Of a stretch of DNA of 64,000 nucleotides, positions 11,404 through 24,742 are shown one piece after another. The DNA is from Myxocyprinus asiaticus. Taxonomy: Eukaryota; Chordata; Actinopteri; Cypriniformes; Catostomidae. The position numbers and the translations under genes are program-made. How positions within the stretch are numbered: the first letter of the stretch is position 1; each line of letters opens with the position of its first letter. The stretch spans positions 21,775,931 to 21,839,930 of the forward strand of contig NC_059372.1 in NCBI RefSeq assembly GCF_019703515.2, read 5' to 3'. Below the pieces are notes generated by a model. That model was not told the origin of the DNA. It did not search any database and was given only the letters and a program-made list of their open reading frames with translations.

Positions 11404-13339
11404 ACCCCACAGAATAACAAAGTCACCCTCCTCTTAAGTGTCAGCAGATGTGGAGATTTATAGCTGCAGGTGTATCGGCCCCACGCACTGTGATATAGAA
11501 GGTTTAATGACATCCTGTTGCCATGAGTTATTGCAAGACTGAACATTCCGTTCAGGGCAACTGAAGATGCAGCTTTGACAGAGTGAACCATATAGCAGCA
11601 TGGCATATTAATGACCAAACAAAATCAATGTATGACATGAGGATGAATTCATGAGCATTTAATGTAAACAGGGCACATACTCAATAGACCTCTGAATATG
11701 AGGCTGATCTTTGTTGTTTCATCCATCAGAATATAAAACTTAATGAACTTAATTACACTCCAAAGAAACATGAAATAATTTATTAAACCATGTATTTTAT
11801 GAAACAGCTGAAGTATTGTGGACAATTGTGAGTCGGATAAAGATAAGAGTCTTAACTGCTGCAGAGGAGGGAGGGATCAAGGCCTTGACCTCAGAGCCAG
11901 CTATTTCATCCCATTTATCATCTTTCTGCCATAAGTCTTCTGAGATTCAGCGCTTTCATGGCAAGGACTGAGGAAGAGGATGAATTATGAGATGCATGCA
12001 TGGAAACTATATCTAGGGGACAGTTCTAAATTTATGCCAAAAGGAGAGAACATTCAAAACAAGAAGCACAAAATGGCAACATAGAAACAGCTCTATAAAA
12101 CTGCAAGAGGATGGGGATTCTCAAAAATAAACAAACAACAGAATGCAAAGATAATGATTCCAAAAATCCAGGACTAAAAAGTTGAAGTATTACATTCCAT
12201 ATTGGACTGTCTTTCCATATACGTTTAATGTAGAAAAAAGTACAGGTATTACTTTTTTTATGATTCAATATAGGTATAACACATATTGAATCATAAATAG
12301 GCTGTGGGGAAATAACTGTAATGACTTGATTCAGAGAAATCACCAGCAGGTTGCAAAGGAGCAATACTTTCAATTCCTTATTAACAGTTAAACTAATTAT
12401 TAGGGCACTTGAAAACTGCATCCATAGCATAGGAAGTAAAGAATATTGGAAGATAGTAAAGCAAGAGGAACTGAACTTTGATGATATCAAATTACACACA
12501 GTGCCTTGAATGCCACTGATGTAAGTACACATACATGTAAGCATACACTATATAAAAACACATGAGATACAATGTAGATAAATATAAAATTATATGGATA
12601 CAGATGTTTATCTCAATATTTATTTAATATTTTAGAGAGAAATGTATTTTTCCTTGAATTCCAAAATCCATGAAATAGTATTGTGGGGGCAACATTTTCT
12701 TAAGCAAAGTATTTTTGCAAATGTTGGTGTGTCATTAGCATTTGCTACTTTGTACTTTTTTTTTTAATTTATATTTGCATGTGTGCTCCATAAATTAAAA
12801 TATTTTTGGTTTTCATTTTTTGAAATATAAGGGTTTTTCTATATGTTTGTGAATATTAATTCTCTACATAACCATAAGAGAGAAAAAAGAGAAGTGTAAA
12901 TTTGTGAACTTTGTAGAATTATCTGTAGTCCTGCATCAGTTGTCCTAAAATAATCTCCCTTTAAATTATAGTGATAGTCAAAGTGGACTTGATTCATGAA
13001 ATCTTAAAACTCTTACAACAACTGACCCAAATTAACCTCTCCATACAACAGATGATCCAATGGGATCACAACGGTTTAACACAGACTTTAGGTGTTGATA
13101 TCTTAGCACATTGATTTAAGAGTTTTGTGGGCCTTGGGAAAGGGTTACAAAACCATTTGAAATCTTTGGCAACTGTACATCCTTGTTTAGGCAGATGGTG
13201 TTCAAATGGAGGAAATTCAGCACCACTGTTAGTCTTCCCAGGAGTGTTTGAAATCCGTGCTAGAGCAAGGCATATAACAAATATATCAAGAGGTCACAAA
13301 TAACCATAGGGTTACCATTAAGACTCAAGACCACCTGCA

Positions 13340-13722
13340 TGTGACTCCAGTCAGGCTTCCTAAGCAACCAATTGGCCCGGTTGCTAGGGTGGGTAGAGTC
13401 ACATTGGGTTAACCTCCTCGTGGTCGCTATAATGTGTTGTTCTCACTCTCGGTGGGGCACGTGGTGAGTTGTGCGTGGATGCCGTGGAGAATAGTGTGAA
13501 GCCTCCACATGCGCTAGGTCTCCGTGGTAATGCGCTCAACAAGCCACGTGATAAAATGCGTGGATTAACGATCTCAGATGCGGAGGAAACTGAGATTCGT
13601 CCTCCGCCACCCGGATTGAGGCGAGTCACTACACCACCATGAAGACTTAGAGCGCATTGGGAATTGGGCATGCCATATTGGGGAGAAAAGGGGAGAAAAT
13701 CAACAAAACAAAAAAAGACCAC
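13340..13722 (+). repeat. SINE-like dispersed repeat
   Basis: A GC-richer block (GGCCCGGTTGCTAGGGTGGG ... CGCTCAACAAGCCACGTGAT ... CGCCACCCGGATTGAGGCGA) of about 380 bp ends in an A-rich tail near 13685-13722. The sharp composition change and the tail suggest a retroposed element. I do not see clear pol III A and B boxes, so the SINE label is provisional. Confidence 0.5.
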
Positions 13723-15254
13723 CTGCATGATCCATACAGCTATTTGAAGAATTAACTGCGAGATAAGATGAAAGTTGAACTTGTGGTTTAAATTAGGATT
13801 GAACGTTAGATAAAAATAAAATACTACACTGCAGAAAAGAATCTCATTCCATCCAAAACAACATATGGTTATGAGGGTATTGTCCAGCTTCAGGACACAG
13901 ATGATCACTGAGAGAATACTGAATTTATGATTGCACACAAACAATTGAGCTAAAATTCTTCTTAAAATTCAATCTGTACAACTGATTAGCTGTTATGGGC
14001 AGTGTTGTCAGTATTGTTAAGGAGGGTGCCATCATAAACTAAAAACTCAAACTTCACTTACATTTTCAGCAATGATCGATGTTGAGTTTGTTATATCTAT
14101 GCCTGCAAATTAAAATTTTTAAGTAATGCAGGAACGCATTTAGTTCTAAACATTTCACTTAATTTCATTAATTTCTTTTTATGAAACTCACATTTTTAGA
14201 CCCAGCAGCTGCATGAAAGATATTAAAATGTTAAAAATGTTTTATTGTTGTGTCCCTTACTGCTGATAATATGTAATGAAAGTAACCTGTACATTCCACT
14301 TTGAGAATTCTAAATTGTCATTTCAGTGTATTAAATATAAATATCTATTCTTGGGAGTTTTTTAAGATGATGCATTCCTTACAGAGCGACAAATCCATAA
14401 TTTTTCCATAATTTGTGCATTGCCAGTTGCTAAATATGTGCATGAAAATGTGCTATGAGAATGGTACAAACATGCAACTCTTACCAAACAAATCAACAAT
14501 TCACAGTAAAATAAAATGATTACTTTATGGAGAAATAGAAATGGAAATATTATGTGCTCACATGCAATACAAAAAATATGCCCTTATACTATACATGGGT
14601 ATCCTGAAGGTACAGTAAATATAACCCCCCTCTGACATCACAATACACGTAATCTGTAACCTGGTTACAAACCTGTAATTTTATAACCTGGATTATCCAT
14701 TGAATCCAGTTAAATCTATTTCCTCTGAGAACAGTGAAATGCAATGAACACCAGTATTAAACTAATGTGAACCGCTGGGCAAGTGATCAAGCCTTAAGCT
14801 ATATTAAACACTGTTTAGGCGCCAAAATACATGACAGGGCTGTGGAATATAGATTTTAATCTCTGAAACATTCCTATGAAAAAAGCCATAACTTTTTCTG
14901 ATCCCTAAGGCTTTGCAGGACAGCTATGCTGTGCTTATTAATGGCAGTGTTTCAGGAGGACAGCAGAAGATTTCTGCCTTTTTATGCTGTGCCCAAGGCC
15001 ATTCATTAATTCATTGCTGTTGCTTTTATAGAGAGGGTTTATAGAGATATAAAGGGGGAGTGTAGCCTATTTGTTGAGAGGTTGATGCTGAATGGCCAAA
15101 CCACACCATGAAGGAGTATTTAGGGTCAGATATAGGATGGGATTATTAAGCTTACAAAAACATTTTCATAAGATCACTAACAAACACAGCCACTTAAATC
15201 AGTATAGAAAACTATTTAACTCCAATAAACAGCATGAAGTGGCAACAAAGGATT

Positions 15255-15672
15255 TATAGGGATAGTTCACCCAAAAATGAAAATTCTCTCATCATTTACT
15301 CACCCTCATGCCATTCCAGATGTGTATGACTTTCTTTCTTCTGCAGAACGAAAATGAAGATTTTTAAGAAGAATATCTCAGCTCTGTAGGTCACTCTGCA
15401 AGTGAATAGTGGCTAGACATTTGTAGCTCCAAAAATCACATAAAGGCTACATAAAAGTAATCTATATAACTCCGGTGGTTTAATATGTCTTCTGAAGTAA
15501 TCCAATCACTTTGGGTGAGAAACAGATCCTTTTTTACTATAAATTACAACGTTCACTTTCAGAATGTGAAAAAAAATTCATCTGTATATTGATCTGTCTC
15601 TTACCAACACCTATCATATTGCTTCTGAAGATATAGATTTAACCACTAGAGTCTTTATGGATTTTTTCACTT
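15255..15672. repeat. TTAA-type MITE, copy with right end missing
   Basis: The left arm starts ATAGGGATAGTTCACCC and carries the family motifs (CATTTACTCACCCTCATGCC; TGCAAGTGAATAGTGG). The inverted arm fades out near 15672, so the right terminus is absent. Confidence 0.8.
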
Positions 15673-16359
15673 GTTTTGACTATAAAAACTCTGCCAGTAC
15701 AGTAAGACAAAATACACATGTTCAAAATACATTCTCTGAAAAACCTAAATATCTTATGCAGTGTTGTTTCTAAAACAAGATGAATCAAATTGATCTTGTT
15801 TTAAGGATTTTTTGATATTTTTTACAGGAAAACAATACAAAAATTATTATCAAGAATAAGATTTTTGCTCTACTATCAAAGGTCTTGCTAGAAAAAAAGA
15901 AATTATGATCTAATGTGAATTTTCTTGATAAAAAAATATGATCGTGCCTGGTAACGTGCATGTAAAATTGCTAGAAACATCATTTTAGCTTAGCGTAAAG
16001 CTGACAATTTACACAAGGTTTATTTCTATTTCTTCTGCTCCAAACTTACTTCAAACTTACTTCTCTGTCTGCTCGTATGAATGTAACACATCATAAGAAA
16101 GTGTTTCACCGCTGTTCAAATGCACTTTGGATCACATCATTTATATGTATAAATGTTTTCCATCTGAAAGGACTAAATATTAAATGAAGCAAATGACAAT
16201 AAAAAGTAATCAAAATACATTTTGAATGTAACTGTATTCTAACTACCAATGATTTAAATTGTAACTGTAGTGGAATACAGTTACTTATATTTTTTACTTT
16301 AAATACGTATTCCCGTTACATGTATTCCGTTACTCCCCAACCCTGCTTATGGAATACTT

Positions 16360-17185
16360 TTATGTATACCCTATCCGATATATATAGTGCACTATTTCAG
16401 GTGTCCACCATTTTGTAGGAGTGTCTGAATTCTGAGTGAGCCACTCGTTCCCTACTTTTGGTCACTCATTCTTACCCACAATGCACTCTAATTTTGAGTG
16501 TACATTCTACGTTCACTCAACGATGGTTAATTGCCCATAATCCACCACGGGGAAAACTTAGGAGCTGGGAGTTTACTGCTTCCTTCACTCCTGCAATGTT
16601 TTATTCCATGCTGAATGTATTAAATTACTTTTTGACAAATCATTACTTGATTAACATAAAAACAAATAGAGAGGCAAAACATACAGATACATTTTAAAAT
16701 GTACTCTTTATTCATAATTATACAGAATTTTGCCATTAAGCTGAAGAATTCTTGTGATAAGGTGATATTATTTTAACTCAGGAGACTGCACACAGTGGAA
16801 ATGATAATTCTGTGGATGATTTAAATATGATAATTTGGTCGGATGATGGCGCTATGTGCCCAGAAACACTTCCCATCTTGTATTGGAGTTTAAAGTATAA
16901 AAAATAAATACAATAATGTACATATGTATAACATGTATATTAAAAATGACAAACAGAATGAAGATTTATTGTATTAATATATTATTTAATAAGAATAACA
17001 AGTAAGGCCCAAGTATTTTAAAAGTTCACATGTGACATTGTTTATGCGACAGCCCCAGAGCTCCGACGCTCAGTGTATAGGTCAGCGTCCGAATTCACTC
17101 ACTCATTTCATTCACTCACTGCTGAGATACAGTGCACTAACTGCCATTCACTATATAGGAAATAGTGAATGAGTGAACGGCTCGC
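16360..17185. repeat. interrupted inverted-repeat DNA element remnant
   Basis: TATATAGTGCACTATTTCAG near 16380 and the opposing CACTATATAGGAAATAGTG near 17150, each beside TCTGAATTC- or CCGAATTCACTCACTC-type sequence, form a degenerate inverted repeat. Next to it are CCCCAACCCTG (16340) and CCAACTCTG (17945), typical ends of fish hAT-like MITEs. Boundaries are approximate. Confidence 0.45.
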
Positions 17186-17950
17186 CTCGCACCCCTCGCT
17201 TTGCATGCACAGAAATGCTGTCTGATCGCACTCCAGATGTCAATTACGCGAACAGCAGAGCAAAAGGCATTTACACTTAACTTGGATGTTTACATGGATT
17301 TATTCATTTAATCAGCCCGAAGTAGCTGCGATAGTTTCCATTAAATGCGTAAATACTGCTTATGACATGTGGGACAAAGTGCACTGATATATTGCTGCAC
17401 TGATTTAAAAATGTACACTTAAAAACTGATGTCATAAGAGCCCAGTTATATTATCACCCTGAAAATGACCATCACATTACACATAAAAGCCCTTGTTAGC
17501 ATTAGAGCCAAAACTTACCTCGACGTGCTGCCTTAAATTGAAGCTGAGATTTTAATCTTGAATTATCTGCTTGTCTTGGTGTTAAATGAAGGCACTGCAT
17601 GACAAAACTAGTGTTTTGCTTTGAAGAGCTTAATGCTGCAGCAGTAATGGACTCAGCTTGAGTAACAGTCTGTAACAGCACGTGCAGCTGTGTGAACTTC
17701 CGCTCTTGTAAAAGTCCCATTTAATAATCTCTCAATAAATTACACATTAACTAAAATTATACCCAGTAATGTAACGACAGGAATGCCACACATTGTAAAG
17801 AAGAAAAAGTAAAAACATTTTCATTAGAAATTTACTTGAGAGTAAAAAGTACCCACTATTAAACCTACTCTAACAGTACTTTTTTTTTTTTTTTTTTAAG
17901 TTACTCAAGTAAATATAACAGAGTAAATGTAGCGCATAACTACCCAACTC

Positions 17951-17997
17951 TGATGATGAGAGAATTTTCATTTTTTGGGTGAACCATCCCTTTAAGG
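17951..17997. repeat. TTAA-type MITE terminal fragment
   Basis: Only one terminus is left: GATGAGAGAATTTTCATT through GGGTGAACCATCCCTTTAA. Confidence 0.75.
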
Positions 17998-19121
17998 TTT
18001 CAAAATAGTCTTGGAAAGCCAGAGTATATGTGAGTAATTTTCCTCTCAGAATCATGAACTCCCCAATGGAATGAGGGACTAAGACATGCTTTGCTACAGC
18101 TTTGCTAATTATTTTTGGAATGTTTTTTTATTTTATTTTATTTTTTTTTATTTGGAGCATTCATGGAATCTTATGTATTAATAATTATCATTCCACAACC
18201 AGAGCGCTAGGTTTGACAATGTATTTGAAAGTCTTTCATTTAAAACTTTTATTTTAACACATATTAGAACACTTCTACCTATACCTTCTAGCCTACTAGT
18301 TCTATTCTGTGAAGCGGGGTTTAAAATGTGTCCAAAAGCCAGACAGTGAAAGTGTAGTATGCTGAACAGAAAATAACTGTTCATGTAATAGAAAACCTGA
18401 CTGAAGAGTATTGTAATCATTTCATGCACTGATTAAACTTACTGTACTTCCTAAATGCATGGATACCACATATGATTACAAAAAGCTGTTCTACATTTGG
18501 ACTATATATAAACTCTGAGAGAGAGAGTTGAGAGGATAAACAGAATTTAAGTCAGCTGATATCAGCTGCTGCTAAAATCATTTTCATCCCAAGAACATGA
18601 CAATATGAGTTTAAGTGCTATTGAATCCATCTACACAATAAAACTTGTTCAAAATAAGATTATTTTGTTCCCCACATCTCAGAAATATTTACCTAGGAGC
18701 CATGTGCAAGAATTGTTTGCTTGTTTGTTTTACAGTATTGCATTTGCATTTGCATTACTCTGTAAAAAGGATTTAATTACTTACACCTTGAGATGCAGTT
18801 CACCTTAGCCTGGCAGCTGGCCAAGTTAATGGCATGCTGCTGGATACTGAGTATAGAAACACATGCCAGACATAACTTTTTTTTTTAAACCAGTCTGCAG
18901 TTCTTGCTAGTTGCACATTGCTTAAGTGTTAAAGTATTATATAGCCTATTTTTCCCAATTCATTTTGGTTTATTAAACTGTTTAAACAACATTTTAAAAA
19001 TCTGTCAGTTGAATGCCTTACTTTGAAATACAAGGTCTGAAATAAAGTTTGAAAACTAGTGGAAAAGTACTGTGGACTGGAACAATATTTTGTATTTTGG
19101 CCTTATTTATATACTGCATTC

Positions 19122-19732
19122 TTAAAGGGAAAGTTCACCCAGAAATGAAAATTCTCTCATCATTTACTCACCCTCATGACACCCCAGATGTGTATGATAT
19201 TTTTTCCTTCTGCTGAACACAAATGAAGATTTTTTTGAAGAACTTCTCAGCTCTGTTGTTTCATATAATGCAAGTGAATGGTGACCAAAATTTTGAAGCT
19301 CCAAAAGCACATAAAGGCAGAATAAAAGCAATCCAAATGACTCCAGTGATTAAATCTATATCTTCAGAAGCAATATGATAGGTGTGGGTGAGAAACAGAT
19401 CAATATTTAAGTCCTTTTTTTGCTATTAATCACCATTTTCACTTCCACATTCTTCTTGAGTATTTATAGTAAAAAAGGGCTTAAATATTGATCAGTTTCT
19501 CACTCACACCTATCACATCGGTTCTGAAGACATCGATTTAACCACTGGAGTCATATGGATTATTTTATGTTGCCTTTATGTGATTTTTGGAGCTCCAATG
19601 TTCTGGCCACCATTCACATGCATTATATGGACCAACAGAACTAGTTTTTAGCAGAAGAAAGAAAGTCTGGGATGGCATGAGGGTGAGTAAATTATGAGGG
19701 AACTTTCATTTTTGGTTGAACTATCCCTTTAA
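19122..19732. repeat. TTAA-flanked palindromic MITE, full length
   Basis: This 611-bp copy begins TTAAAGGGAAAGTTCACCC and ends GGTTGAACTATCCCTTTAA. The arms are inverted copies containing ATGACTCCAGTGATTAAATC and its inverse. It lies about 0.9 kb beyond the arhgap4 stop codon. Confidence 0.9.
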
Positions 19733-20640
19733 AGTCCAATTATCTTAATTGTTCATTCCATTCTTATAAGTTCATTAAAGTGGAAAATTCTGAAATTGTC
19801 AGATACATGAAGAGAGAAGCTAAAACTGAATAAAATAATTTCTAAGGACAGAGAGTAGTTTGTGAAAACAGGATGTATATTATTTTTATGTCTTGCAACT
19901 TAAATGTGCTATATCATGAAGCTTATTTAAGAATGCCAAAACATACTAATGGAAATGTCTCATTTTTGTTTAGGTGGTCTTAAAGGAATGGTGACATTTG
20001 AGGAGTCTGATTGCCCTCAAGTGTTTGTAAGGCAGCACTACAATCTGCTTTAACCTTATGATGACAGAAAAAGTAAAAAAATGAACAGTCACTCTATACA
20101 TGTTAATTTACTAATATGTTATTTTACCCCCCCAAAAAGGCAATGTCATTACACAATACACAATACATTTCAATGATCACTCAATAATTTAAAATCATTC
20201 AGTGAGTGAAATAAAACAAATTACTTAAACAATGACTAAGAAAATGAAATACACTTTAAGTATACATACGTGTTTTTGACCACAGTCATGAATAATGTGT
20301 TTTTTCTGGATACACTGGAACATGAGATGGGAGAATTGTGTCAGAGCTCTCAGGGGGAGAGCTCTGAATTCTGATGGCTGAATTGAGTAATGACAATAAA
20401 TGATAGAAAACGTATGTTAAACAGATTTTAAGAAAGGAGATGGCAAGTTATTATTATCACTAAAAGTCAGCTGTATCCACTCATACCCAGCCAGCATAGA
20501 GAATTCACATCTTTGGGTTGAAAGCACCTCTGCAATACAAACTACAATAGCTCAGACATCTGTGACACTAATGTTTTACTATTTTCTTGTGTTTTTAAAT
20601 TTAGTCACTCAAAATTTCCCCTTGTTCTCATTTTTTTTCA

Positions 20641-23281
20641 TCAGTCTGTTTGGTCAGCTGATCTAAATAAACATTTTCCTTTCCATCCCAGTCCTACTTT
20701 GTTTTGAGGTGTTTGCACAGGGAAGGACGAGGTGATGTCTGAGGATGTAGACACGTGTTGATCCTGGGAAGATTGTTTGGAATGGAGCTCCTTAAACACT
20801 GAGTGCATCATATGACACACTTCCTGCAAGATGTGATGGACAAGAACACACTTTTGTTTAGACCAGTGACTGTTCGAGGGTACTTGGAAAGATTTTGATT
20901 TAGCTAAACATATAAAACAGAAATTATGATGGAACATAAAAAAAAATATCAGGGCTTTCAGTAGATTCATAATGAATGAATCTATGAATAATTTATCTTT
21001 TGTTTGTAGTTAATGCATTAAAAAATGGACAATACCACAAAATCACTGAGTATGGAGAACTCATTGGGATTATAACTTTGAATATGGAACAAACTTCCTG
21101 ACCTTATCCACTTCTGTTGAAGTACCCTCTCCACTCCCTCGTTCTATAGTGGATCGTCCCTTTTGAGGGCTGTCCGAGTGACAAGACAACAAAGACAAAC
21201 ACTTCCTTAGCTGACATTTAGATATGTACACATTCCAAAACAGCGATTATTCTAATCGTGAACGTTATTTCTAGAGATCGACCGATGTTGTTTTTTCATA
21301 ACTGATGATATGCAGAACCTATTTTTAATTATTGTTTTGTTTACATTCATTAAACACAATAATACCTAAAGCTTGCTTTATGAGACTAATGCTGTGCATT
21401 AATGTAACTTAAAATGTTAAAAGGATAGTTCACCCAAAAATGAAAATTCTCTCATCATTTACTCGCCCTCATGCATCACAGATGTGTATGACTTTCTTTC
21501 CTCTGCAGGACACGAACAAAGATTTTTAGAAGAATATCTCAGCTCTGTAGGTCCATACAATGCAAGTGAATGGTGACCAGAAATGTGAAGGTCCAAAAAA
21601 GGAAATAAAGGCAGCATAAAAGTAATCCATATGACTCCAGTGGTTAAATCTATATCTTCAGAAGTGATATGATAGGTATGGGTGAGAAACAGATCAATAT
21701 ATAAGACTTAAGATTTTTTCTTAACTATAAATCACTACCTTTGACCAGCCCCAACCAGTGGCTGAATGTGAAAGATAAAGTCACTTTCACACCAGAATGT
21801 GGAAGTGAAAGTGGAGATTTAGGGTAAAAAAAGGACTTAAATATGAATCTGTTTCTCACCCACACCTATCATATTTGGGTGAACTATCCCTTTAAGTGTT
21901 TTGGAATCTAAAACTTTGGACAATATGTCTTCAACTATGTGAATTCATCTTTGTTTTGGGCTATGTCTAACTTTATTGGTAATCCCAATATTAAACAACC
22001 AATAAATAATTAAGTGGAAAAGTGTGCAGTAAATATCAGTTAAAATATCTACCAAACCAATTATTAGTCTGTCTCTAATTATTTTTATTACATTAATCTG
22101 CGGTGTTAAAACCTCCATAAATAACAAACAAACAAAAAATGTAATTACTCACTCTACTGTTTTCCGTAGAGCCCCTGGAGAATTTCCTGACCGCATATAT
22201 TGTCCTGTGGGTATTTGTAACAAAACCTTTCCAGAAGTGACCTGACTGGCAACAACCCCAGCTTTGTCACTAGTGACCTTTAGCCTGGAGTATGAATAGA
22301 GTTAGAATTATTTTCTAGTTTATCTAGTAACTGAGTCATTAAATCATTGATCATCATTATGTGGTATTAATGAAGTTTTCACTTCACCTAAAGTTCACAT
22401 TGATTACATGCATGTTTCATTTCCTGTGGTTATATAGACAATGTAGAAGTCACATCCTAAACAGATCATAGGGTTAAGCATCCCTGTGCTGCTTTACTAA
22501 ATATCAGCACACTTTGAATGCTGTTTGTCAGATTTGAGGACCAGAATGAACTGTTGTATACTACTGAAGTTATTCTAGGTGAAACAACTACCATAGTGAT
22601 TTTGCTAGCACAAAAAACACACTTGGTTATATACAGTCACTGAGCACTTTATTAGGAACACCAGTGTACCTATTTATTCATGTGATTATCTAATCAGCCA
22701 ATTGTGTGGCAGCATTGCATTGCATAAAATCATGCGGATACGGGTCAGGAGCTTCAGTTAATGTTCACATCAATCATCATATTGTAGAAAAAAATGTGAT
22801 CTCAGTGATTTGGACCGTGGCATAATTGTTGGTGCCAGATGGGAGTATTTCTTTAACTGCTGATCTCCTGTGATATTCGCACACAACAGTCTCTAGAGTT
22901 TAGAGCAGTTCTGCGGGTGGAAACGTCTTGTTGATGAGAGAGGTCAACAGAGAATGGCCAGACTGGTTCGAACTGACAGAATGGCTACGGTAACTCAGAT
23001 AACCACTCTGTACAATAGCAGTGAGCAGAATAGCATCTCAGAATGCACAATATGCATGCACTTGAGGCGGATGGGCTACAGCAGCAGAAGACCATGTCGG
23101 GCACTTTATTAAGACCATTATTAAAGTGCACAGTGAGTGTAGTTTATGCACATAAACAGTCTGTAAAGAGAATTACCGAGTGCTTTGCTCTACCCTCGGC
23201 TGTTCCTCTGTCTGGTGTTTACCACAGCTGAATTTCACAGCATCCTTCCCTTTCTGATTTTGCCATCCATCCACACTGAAG

Positions 23282-23351
<70 letters not shown>

Positions 23352-23898
23352 TTAATACTCTCTGGATTCTGCCTTGTAGTAAATGACTGATTTCAATTAA
23401 AAGTCAGTTCTTGTCATAAAACTCCAACAGAGAGTGATGTAACTGGGTATATAAATTACTTGATTATGAGCAGTCATGTCAATAAACATGAGAAATCAAT
23501 AAGTAGCTTCTTCAGACAAAGCTTTTCGACCCAAGAGATCCACGTGGGCAGCTAAAAACCTACCTTGACATACTAATATATTTATTTGGGATGAGACCCT
23601 TTGTCCCATTCACCTCCCCTCTCCACCATTCAGAGGAAGCTTTGCTGTGTAGAATGAGACGGTCCCTATGTTTAAAGGACAGCTCAGCTGAGGAACGGCC
23701 TGTGTAGTCAAACAAGGCCACTCCCTGCAGCTCTGCACATCAAAAACAGGCACTATGTATTAAGAACAGACCAAAAGGAATAAGTTAAGTTCCATTAGTC
23801 CAAATGTTGAAAAGTGAGTCATTTTAACCTTACCGTCTTTTGCCTCATTAATTTGAGATTGGTCTGATTCTACCTCTCCTTCCTCTGCACCAGCCTCA
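20641..23898 (-). CDS. arhgap4: arhgap4 SH3 domain and C-terminal tail (coding exons 18-23)
   Basis: Exon 19 (23564-23732) encodes the SH3 domain: VALFDYTGRSSAELSFKHRD ... EWWRGEVNGTKGLIPNKYI, with the ALFDY, WW and P..Y ligand-binding residues. Exon 20 is best placed at 23177-23275: a nearer donor at 23222 would break phase with exon 21, whereas ACTCG|GTAATT keeps it. Exon 21 ends SPGALRKTVE, and exons 22-23 encode a basic, Ser-rich tail ending SADQTD. The exon 19 donor was chosen as AAG|GTAGGT for the same phase reason. Confidence 0.85.
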
Positions 23899-24658
23899 CT
23901 GAAGACATGAAAAATATAAAACATGCTTAAAAAGATTTTTGCCTCGTGTTCTTAACACATACTCTGTTCATGCATGTGTGTGTTTTAGGGATGGGCGAGA
24001 CCACTTACTTTCTTTTCGATCGGACAGTACTGTCAAAGCCAGTACTGATATTTCTATTATATGGAAAGCTTTTGTGATTTCTATGCATAAAATGGGTCAT
24101 TATAGCCATTTAAAATGATTACTAACATTAAATAAACTGTAAATATTTTAACTTCTTGAAATGAAATAATTACTGCATCTTAAGTTGAGCAGGTGGAGGC
24201 CTATTTCCTAACAAAGTAAATTTTTTTTTTTAACTTTGAAGCTCATAATACACTGATTTTCAAGGTAAATATATAATCAAATCACTAGTTTAAAAAAAAC
24301 AAAACAGTTTGGATCAACATTTTTATGTTAGGATCAATCCTCTCGATACAACAACATTATCAGGAGTATTAATACTTCAAGATCGATCTGCCCATCACTT
24401 GTGTGTGCCTGTGTGGGTACACTAATTCTTACCAGTCTTCTTCTTCCAGTGTCATGCACTTCTCATACACTGGTCCAGGTAATTCATTGTGGCTGGGGAA
24501 GATGCTCTCATGATGAATGATGATACTCTTGACCAAGTCATTGTTCCGCTGAAGTGCTGCTGCATCTCCACTGTCTGGCCCCCTCAACAAACTGGGACCA
24601 AAGCACACTGCCAGGTTATAGGGCTGCATCATGTTTTCATCACTGTACTGGGAGACAC

Positions 24659-24742
<84 letters not shown>

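Larger units (their letters stand above)
11404..20640. other. convergent intergenic region, repeats only
   Basis: The receptor 3' end and the arhgap4 3' end face each other across about 9.2 kb. It holds the two 3' untranslated regions (not delimited), a SINE-like repeat (13340-13720), several MITE copies (15255-15672, 17951-17997, 19122-19732) and DNA-element remnants at 15690-17950. The open frame on the minus strand at 12544-12032 has no recognisable domain and lies in very AT-rich sequence. Confidence 0.6.

Noticed and set aside
12032..12544. 170-residue minus-strand open frame
   Set aside because: No recognisable domain, hydrophobic low-complexity content from AT-rich DNA, no splice or start context, and it lies in convergent intergenic sequence.
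13399..13944. 181-residue minus-strand open frame
   Set aside because: About half of it is the complement of the SINE-like repeat at 13340-13722; the rest is AT-rich.
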